Made by a program: the position numbers and the translations under genes
Origin: Yponomeuta sedellus
Taxonomy: Eukaryota > Arthropoda > Insecta > Lepidoptera > Yponomeutidae
DNA: 64,000 bases
Direction: 5' to 3'
NCBI GenBank assembly: GCA_934045075.1
Contig: OW203734.1
Span: 9,063,516 to 9,127,515, forward strand
Notes under the pieces: model-generated
What the model was told of the DNA's origin: nothing
Databases searched by the model: none
Seen by the model: the letters and a program-made list of their open reading frames with translations, nothing else
Part shown: piece by piece, positions 57,532 through 64,000 of the stretch
Position numbering within the stretch: position 1 is the first letter of the stretch
Layout: each line of letters starts with the position of its first letter

Positions 57532-58599
57532 GCTTAATCAGCCGTAAACGCGTGTCTAAAGACGCGCTGCAACAGCGCCCTCTAACGTAGTTGATCTATC
57601 CAATCGTAAATGTAGTGTAGATACCAGAATGATGCAAGTCGCGCGCTTTGAATGTCAAAAGACGCGACTTTCCGGTACGCTGTTAAAGACTGACATTTTA
57701 GCGCCACTGAACGAGTGACCTTGGAACGTTGTATATGCTTTACAAATAATAAGAATTGAAATGACTTCAGGTGTTGTTTTATTTGAGACAGATTTTTTAT
57801 AATAAAACAGAAAAACTGGATAAAAACGGATAAGCAGGTAAAATAGTCAGATCTGGTCGAAGGGTAAAGTAGTAGTGATGAAACATGAGGGAAATCGAAT
57901 AATGTGTGACGTAATTTAAATATTTGAAAATGATACATAGAAAAATAAATAAAAATGGTGTGAAGAGGTTTGCACCGTTACAACCTGTACCATCTTACTA
58001 CCAGGGGTGGATCTAGTACTTCGATAGGGCGGTTAAAAATAATTAAGGCGTGCGTTCGTCTCCATCAATCTAAAACGTACTTAATACTGTTCTACTTTGC
58101 TTCACTGCGAGCATTTTAATCTCGAGTTTCAGTGCGTATGTAAATGGGGCACAGCGAAATTTTCCCATAAGCTTTCCATTCTTACTGGGAGGTCCTCGCC
58201 CTGCATAAACTGTTCCGCGCCGCCTCCAGCGGCTTACAAACAAAGCCATCAAATGCGTGTTTGTTTTTCTTTCACAACCCCGAGACATTTCTCGATTGCT
58301 GAGGTTTTAGGCCAGAAGACAGGCACATAGCTGAAGTTTTTCAATCAACAAGGACTATAACCAGATTTTCGGAATCATAAGCCATAAAATGTAAAAATTT
58401 CGCAGTAAGTAGGTTCATTAAAAGACCTAGACGTTAAGAGATGAGATCTAGGGGTATAAAGTGGACATATTAAGATGTCAAAAGCATCCAGCATAATACG
58501 AAAAAATACGCTGAGGTTCTAAAAACTCATACATAATCTTTATTTGTTGGATTTTTTTTATTTCTATCTGAAACACTTATTGAACAGAGCAATTTTATT
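57532..58599. other. Unassigned sequence
   Basis: The 118-codon frame at 57582-57938 has no recognisable domain. No repeat was recognised. Confidence 0.4.
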
Positions 58600-58760
58600 T
58601 CTGTAGCCTATTAACGTCCCACTGCAGGGCACAGGCCTTCTCTCAGTGAGAGAGAGAGAGACTGGGCTTAATTACCGTGCGGCACTACCGCGGATTATCA
58701 ATTTCAAGCGCTTAGCGATTGAACAACTCGGATACTCAGGTTTCCTCACTATATTTCCTT
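58600..58760 (-). mobile_element. tRNA-like SINE 3' part
   Basis: Antisense version of the 59300-59435 region, with GTCCCACTGCAGGGCACAGG and an expanded GAGAGA run. Confidence 0.6.
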
Positions 58761-59109
58761 CACATAACAGAGCTATCGGCAGTATTTTCGATAAGCCAAT
58801 AAAATATTTTTATGTAGGCAAGGTGCGAAGATTCTCTCACGGTTTTGAGACCATTCGTTCCGGTAGCCACCAAACAGACCCTTTTTCTTCGATAACGACA
58901 GTCATCCCACTAGGTATTGCTGTGGGCGTTCTACCACGTAAAGAGTTTTCACGGTTGAAGCTTTTCCAAGATAATAATACGCTGACGAGGGTTTTCGGAA
59001 TTTTCACGTCACATAACTCCCGTTGCTTATTATAATTCATTAAACAGATTAGCTATCTAGCAAACTGGAAGGTCACCTTTTAAGCTCTTATAAAAAAAAT
59101 ATTCGTCAA
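58761..59109. other. Unassigned sequence
   Basis: No gene was recognised. The 129-codon frame starting at 58646 is seeded by SINE sequence. Confidence 0.4.
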
Positions 59110-59435
59110 CCTGATTGGTATTTTTAGGTAAGTAGCGACGGTAACCCAGTAGGTAGAACAATGAACACGAGAGCGAGAGACCCAGGTTCAATTTCCGGTG
59201 TGGGTCAATGACTTTGTTTTCTAATCTACATTTGTGAAGTTATAGTAGCAATACCACTCGCTAACGGTGAAGGAAAACATCATGAGGAAACCTGTGTCTG
59301 AGGTGTTTAAATACCTCAGCGCTTGAAATTGCCAATCCGCGATGGGCACGCGTAGTAATTAAGCCCATACTCTCCCTTTGAGAGAAGGGCAGTGCCCTGC
59401 AGTGGAACGTATATAGGCTACATAAAAAATAGTCT
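59110..59435 (+). mobile_element. tRNA-like SINE (GGTAACCCAGTAGG head), full copy
   Basis: A-box-like GTAACCCAGTAGGTAG, B-box-like GGTTCAATTTCC, body AACATCATGAGGAAACC and AATTGCCAATCCGCGATGG, and the end GTGGAACGTATATAGGCTAC. It serves as the reference for fragments at 5480, 15955, 42180 and 58600. Confidence 0.75.
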
Positions 59436-59699
59436 CATTCTTTTTTTAATCTTGTTTCATTCTTGCCTAACTTCTTGAATATCTAATCTCAACGTAAAAT
59501 GTTCTATGCAGGTACCGATTTTTAATCAATACAGTATTGGCAACGCAATTCCACGTAACGTACTCATAGCTCGTCATTGACCGGACCGAATGCTTGCACC
59601 GACACCTTGTTGGGGACCTGTACGGCTTCGCAACACAAATAATCGTTTGTCAATGAGTTGTGTACCTCCCATACCTCGCAGGTACTTCCCTCGCGGTTA

Positions 59700-59900
59700 C
59701 GTAACTCGCACGTGGCAGCGCGTCACTCGGCCTCGCCGAATGTCCGCGAAAACGACCGAAGCCCGATTTGAAATATCGATCGCTCTTACGCCCGAGAAAG
59801 CGCGACTCTGCTGTGACGTCATTTCATTGCTACTCGCGCCCGAAAGTATAAATCTAGCCTTCTGAACTTTACTTCTGCACTCTAACTTCAAAATACTACA
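59700..59900 (+). promoter_or_regulatory. CRE plus TATA promoter-like site
   Basis: A perfect CRE palindrome TGACGTCA (59814-59821) lies 25 bp before TATAAAT (59847-59853), inside a CG-rich stretch. This spacing suits a polymerase II core promoter firing rightward near 59880. No coding sequence follows that I can recognise, so the target, if any, is unknown. Confidence 0.35.
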
Positions 59901-60126
59901 GCTCAATTTCCCTTGAGCGAAAGCGGCACTTTGGTCTTTGTTCAGTGATGTGGTTGATCGGTAGGCGTCCCCCTGCTTTGTGCCTGCTGACCCACATTGT
60001 AACGTACGCGCTAAAGCCGATGCGTATGCACTTGCTACGGTAATGTAGCTATACAAGAGTTCGTAAGACGTGGGTCGACATGCCCGAGTAAGTCGTCTTT
60101 AAATTGGAATACTTGATAATATGATA

Positions 60127-60430
60127 TCGACCCTTTGTAAATCCCCATTGCTGGGGCATAGGTGTCTTCCTGCATCGCAGGAAGGTTAGGCCATACTCGA
60201 CCACGGGGACCAAGTCCGGATAGGTGAAGGATTGTAAGACAGTGGCGGGCCTCTGAGATGGCTTAACGACTGCCATTACATGACAGCCGGTTCCAACGGG
60301 TTCACGTGCCTTGCGAAGCACGGAAGCGCCCGGAAAAAATGCCACTAGCAGTAGTCCCGGGACGGTCACCCATCCAGTACCTGACCGCGCCTGTTATTGC
60401 TTAACCCCAGTGATTCCAATCACTGTTCCA
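60127..60430 (-). mobile_element. 5S-rRNA-like SINE, near-full
   Basis: Body, GTCCCGGGACGGTCACCCATCC complement of the 5S-like block and ATTGCTTAACC are present. It has an internal deletion relative to 29739-30112 (after GTGGCGGGCC) and a shortened head. Confidence 0.85.
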
Positions 60431-60663
60431 CTAGTTGTACTTGTAGTTAATAAAAACTGATTTAATAAAATCTTTCCTGATTGATGATATAAAATAATAA
60501 GTCGCTATCTTTCTACAAATACCGTTAAAGACACAACCGAATTTCGGAGCGGAAGACGCTACGATATCTCGTAGTGACGCATGAGACGAATAGATCGCAT
60601 ATTAGACTTTTCTAATTGTACTGCGATTGATTTTATGGATCGACGCTGTCTACGGTATTTCTA

Positions 60664-60960
60664 TAGATAAATAGAATAATCTATATTGTACACAGAAATG
60701 GCATTCAAAGAAATTTAATATAGTGAAATATATTGTAGACTTTTAGTCCGGATCTACTTACGGGTGTTGTTACATCGGAAGAGTCCGACCAGGTTTCGCT
60801 CCGATTCGCAGAGCTTAATCATGGTGAGCAGAGACAGAGCTCGCGTCGTCGGTTGCTCGTCTCACACAATATAGTACAATTGGCGGCCTTACTACTAAAA
60901 GCAATTTCTTCCAGGCAACCAGAAAGTCAGTAAGGAAAAGAAAGAAATTAGACATGGTGC
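60664..60960 (-). mobile_element. TATC-tailed retroposon 3' end, interrupted
   Basis: TATTGTACACAGAAATGG and CAATTGGCGGCCTTACTAC plus TTCTTCCAGGCAACC are family blocks, separated by about 130 bp of unrelated GC-richer sequence (60740-60870). Confidence 0.55.
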
Positions 60961-61159
60961 AGTTTTCTATGGATGTAATAAATCCGGCCAACTAATTGTA
61001 TTTTACTATGTGTTTTATCGTATTGTACCACCATCAAATATAAAATTTTCTTTAATTCTCTTTAAAATTTTCAATACCCTCAGCGGACACTTAATTTTAC
61101 ATTATATATAATTTATAGTATTTTCTAAGGTTAACACGAGAAGTAGACATAATTAAAAC

Positions 61160-61290
61160 TGTTTTTATACGGATTTATGCTCGTTTATTACATTTTTTAC
61201 AATTTTCCAACGTTTCGGCACTTTTTCAGGTGCCGTGGTCCCGGTGTCATCCGGGACCACGGCACTACGTGTTGATTTTTGCGTTAATTT
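61160..61290. repeat. Fold-back fragment with perfect 15-bp hairpin
   Basis: GTGCCGTGGTCCCGG (61230-61244) and its complement (61251-61265) with a 6-nt loop, next to CCAACGTTTCGGCAC, a motif also seen near 26930. Confidence 0.7.
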
Positions 61291-61375
61291 TTTTTTATGT
61301 TTTTTATTTATTCAACAAAAATTCACAAAGGGTTTCGGCATATTTTAATATTAAAATTTTCTTCAGCAAGATCCA

Positions 61376-61586
61376 AATTTAACATAACATAACATTTACA
61401 TATAAGCACATTCATTGCTTTTGGCCCCACTCTAGGATACCCTGTGTCGTGGGAATCATAAACAGCGACATCGCAAACATGTAAGCACCCAAGATCTGGG
61501 GGTTTATTGTCCCCAGCCGGGATTTGAACCCGGGACGTCTCGCATAGTAGACACATGCGCTACCGCTGCGCCACAGAGGCCGTCAT
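61376..61586 (-). mobile_element. tRNA-like SINE (CTCTGTGGCG head)
   Basis: Minus-strand head GCCTCTGTGGCGCAGCGG with B-box GGGTTCAAATCCC, the TGTTTGCGATGTCGC-type body and CAGGGTATCCTAGAGTGG, ending with ATGTT units. Same family as 1892-2151. Confidence 0.75.
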
Positions 61587-61664
61587 TGAGTTATTTTCAA
61601 AGACCTTCCTAATGTTACAAAGTCTTCAGTTGCTAGAAGGATGGGTACGTTATGACTCATCATT

Positions 61665-62055
61665 TTTAGGATTCCGAAGTCCACAAGGAACCCTTATAGT
61701 GTCGCCAAGTCCGTCTGTCATGTCGTGTCTGTCTGTCGTCTGTGGGTGACACGCCGACACCCCGACAAAACAGCAGTATATAATCTTAAAATTATGCTTT
61801 CCACTCTCCCAGCTAAACGGTGGATTGCAAAATCATGAAAAAAATCAGGATCACGACCAGAAAATCTTTACAAATTAACGAGTAATAGGCGACCAACTTA
61901 AAAAGGAAAACTTCGTAAAAATTTCATTAAAAACTACTTTGATTCAGTTGTTACTTCTTTAGAGCAGATCAAAAACCCCTTCTTCTTCGGAACTCTAAAC
62001 CCTGTCTAATTTGTGCTCTAAACTGCGCGTGGTCCGACTCTCACTTGGCCAATTT
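61665..62055 (-). mobile_element. (GTCY)n-bearing repeat, antisense copy
   Basis: GGAACCCTTATAGTG, then GTCCGTCTGTCATG units, ending at the complement of TTGGCCAAGTGAGAGTCGG. Shorter and diverged from 14850-15413. Confidence 0.6.
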
Positions 62056-62113
62056 TTTTTACTGGTTACATATTACGGTTCAAGAGATAAAGCGTTTTAG
62101 AGGTCAGACATGC

Positions 62114-62510
62114 TCAGAAGCGCTTGTGGCCTAGTGGAACCGATTAAAATATTTATGGAGATGTGATGTCGTTGAGGTTTCAGATTTAAAGTTACAGCTG
62201 ATATCTAATCAATTCGATCACTTGGGTTAAGCAACAACAAGCGCGGTCAGGTGCTAATTGGATGACCATCCCGTGACTATCGCTAGTGATTTCCGAGCGC
62301 TTCCGTGCTTCGCAAGGCATGTTAAGCCGTAGGTGCCGGCTGTAATGGCAGTCGTTAAGCTATGTCAGAGGCCTTATGGCCTTGATAACTTCTGACAGTA
62401 AGGTCCGCCACTGTCATATTCATATTCCGTGGTGGAGTATGGCCTAACCTTTCTGCGATGCAGGAAGAGACCAGTGCCCCAGCACTGGGGACATACAAAG
62501 AGTATCATAG
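62114..62510 (+). mobile_element. 5S-rRNA-like SINE with insertion in the head
   Basis: Starts AGAAGCGCTTGTGGCCTAG, then about 70 bp of foreign AT-rich sequence, then GATCACTTGGGTTAAGCAAC, the closest match in the window to the 5S rRNA GATCACxGAAGTTAAGCAAC block. The body is complete but has small deletions. Confidence 0.85.
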
Positions 62511-62721
62511 GTCAGACAAATAGAAGTTGTGGGCGTAGCAATTGGTCCCGTTCTCAACCTGTAATTACAAAACGCTATTAAAAAGAACAGATTCGAAAAC
62601 TCACACTATGTTCAAAAGTAGGGTAACGCAGAGTCAATCTTCTCACACCTTTATTGCTTCACTGAACCTACAAAGTTTACTTCGGGTTACTTGAGGTTGC
62701 ATTTTTGTGATTTCACTAATA

Positions 62722-63152
62722 TAGGCTATTTGACAATGTGAAAAAAAAAGTATTAATTATAAACAATTGTATCAATTATGAGTTTTAAAACCGATTTAAG
62801 GATAAGGAAAAATGGTACATTTCTGCAAAAAGAAAACATGATAAAACTTGATAATCTTGATAATTATCGGAAACGGCCAAGATTGGTCGAATTTGTAATG
62901 ACGTCACGTAAATATAGCGACCCGAGAACCCGAGACTTGATTTGACGTTTTGTTTGCTTACTGACCAGTGACGTCACTAATCCTTGTACGACGCCATATT
63001 CCTCAAGAGCGTTATGGTGGCTCTATTTAAAAAAATACTTTTTATTTGCTTTGTTTAGAAAAATATACAAATATTAAAAATTTATCACTTTCTGAGCACT
63101 TATGTGCACTGAGCACTGAAACCTGTCAAATAGCCTTTTGGTGTGGGAAATA
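62722..63152. mobile_element. 430-bp terminal-inverted-repeat element with two CRE sites
   Basis: AGGCTATTTGACA near 62724 and TGTCAAATAGCCT near 63126-63138 are inverted ends. The interior has TGACGTCA twice (62899-62906 and 62969-62976) and no open frame of note. This could be a MITE; the target duplication was not resolved. Confidence 0.5.
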
Positions 63153-63297
63153 ATGTAAGTACTGTTTTACAGTTGGCTATATTTATTTCATAGTTATTAA
63201 ACTTACATGTATTTTAAAGCTACACAATGTGATTTGAGTAATAATGTACAGTGATGTATTTTTAGGATAAAGGTACTCTAATTGAGAAGTTAAAACT

Positions 63298-63402
63298 AAT
63301 TAATAATAATAATAATAACTTCCACACGGCACAATTCCTTTTCCTGGTCCAAACTAGGACACCCTGTGCAATGGTAACCAGGCAAGGACATATGCCATAT
63401 AA
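63298..63402 (-). mobile_element. SINE body fragment
   Basis: AATAATAATAACTTCCACAC and CCAAACTAGGACACCCTGTG resemble the complement of CACAGGGTATCCTAGTTTGG in the 1892 family. Confidence 0.4.
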
Positions 63403-63709
63403 TTATGTGATTATATTAAGAATTTTATCTACATTATTATACAAAGAGGAGTCAATCCTCATTCAGTTCATTGATATGGGACTTTGAAAGTGTTGTCACT
63501 AGTGATTAGAAAAGGCATTGCTCTTTGCGCCGAATGACGTCACAAGCCAGGTCTAGAACCTAGTTCAGACACAGAAGAAAATTTGTTTATATATGCAGCT
63601 TTGCCTCAAATATTGTAAGTATTACCTCCTAAAATGTAAACAAACCACCATTTGTAAAATTTTGAAAGAAATGAAGTCTATTATTATTTTAGAACTAAAC
63701 TTCAAGTGT

Positions 63710-63793
63710 TACTACGACAATTCGATGCAAAGTCGATTAACGAGGAGACTCGACTGCGCAATGTATATACATTATAGTAGAATTGTCGTAATA
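63710..63793. repeat. Small fold-back repeat
   Basis: TACGACAATTC (63713-63723) and GAATTGTCGTA (63780-63790) form the arms. The interior GATGCAAAGTCGATTAACGAG resembles sequence near 55010. Confidence 0.55.
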
Positions 63794-64000
63794 AACTATG
63801 AATTGTAGTTTCATGAAACGCAGCTAGTTGATATGGATATTGATTATTGATATTTCATGCCTGGGAATATTGCCCATATGCCCGTACTTCAACAGATGCT
63901 TTTAAGCGGCAAGTCGGACAGCTTTTAAGGTGTTACCCGGAGCTAACTAGTATCAACAATGGAAAAAAAACTATTGTTTTTTTTAAATTGAACATCATAA
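63794..64000. other. Unassigned sequence
   Basis: Nothing recognised up to the window end. Confidence 0.5.

Noticed and set aside
58646..59035. A 129-residue protein gene
   Set aside because: The first third is antisense SINE sequence and the rest has no domain.

Overview
This window looks like intergenic or intronic DNA from a moth or butterfly (Lepidoptera). It is AT-rich and I recognised no intact host protein-coding exon. What can be named is almost all mobile DNA of lepidopteran type: short Helitron-like elements with a hairpin and CTAG end, tRNA-like and 5S-rRNA-like SINEs, (GTCY)n-bearing MITE-like repeats, 3' ends of RTE/CR1/Jockey-type retrotransposons, a mariner, a Tc1/mariner-superfamily element and a Dong/R4-like fragment. 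The lepidopteran assignment is an inference from these families.

Layout. 0.25-12.7 kb: SINE copies, a 211-bp TACA microsatellite, a 192-bp palindrome, two direct 1.2-kb copies of one segment (5.19-7.61 kb), two Helitron-like elements and a CpG-dense stretch (10.8-11.7 kb) I could not explain. 12.77-24.23 kb: a head-to-tail duplication of a 5.6-kb unit, each copy carrying the same nested repeats. 24.2-34.2 kb: scattered SINEs, a 407-bp nested palindrome (27.94 kb), a Dong-like retrotransposon 3' fragment set in a TAA/ATT microsatellite (31.2-32.1 kb), a hairpin SINE and a 205-bp MITE. 34.2-37.5 kb: a decayed CR1/Jockey-type retrotransposon; a short antisense 3' fragment of the same family lies at 1.5-1.7 kb. 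37.75-38.91 kb: a decayed Tc1/mariner-superfamily transposon. 44.76-46.05 kb: a nearly complete mariner inactivated by small lesions. 47.6-55.8 kb: the least repetitive part, with a GC-rich island at 52.8-53.8 kb. 55.8-64 kb: a tandem SINE array with target-site duplications, more SINEs, a CRE/TATA promoter-like site and a terminal-inverted-repeat element holding two CRE palindromes.

The most unusual signal is a tRNA-like retroposon family whose insertions begin with an inverted copy of their own tRNA-like head, so each insertion is a hairpin. At least seven insertions have visible direct target-site duplications of about 9-13 bp, and their internal lengths run from 185 to 813 bp. One full palindrome (656 bp) and its collapsed counterpart (344 bp) sit at the same place in the two copies of the 5.6-kb duplication. 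A second signal is an eleven-copy SINE family whose head resembles 5S rRNA rather than tRNA.

The genes do not form a pathway: every coding fragment belongs to a transposon and carries frameshifts, stops or truncation.
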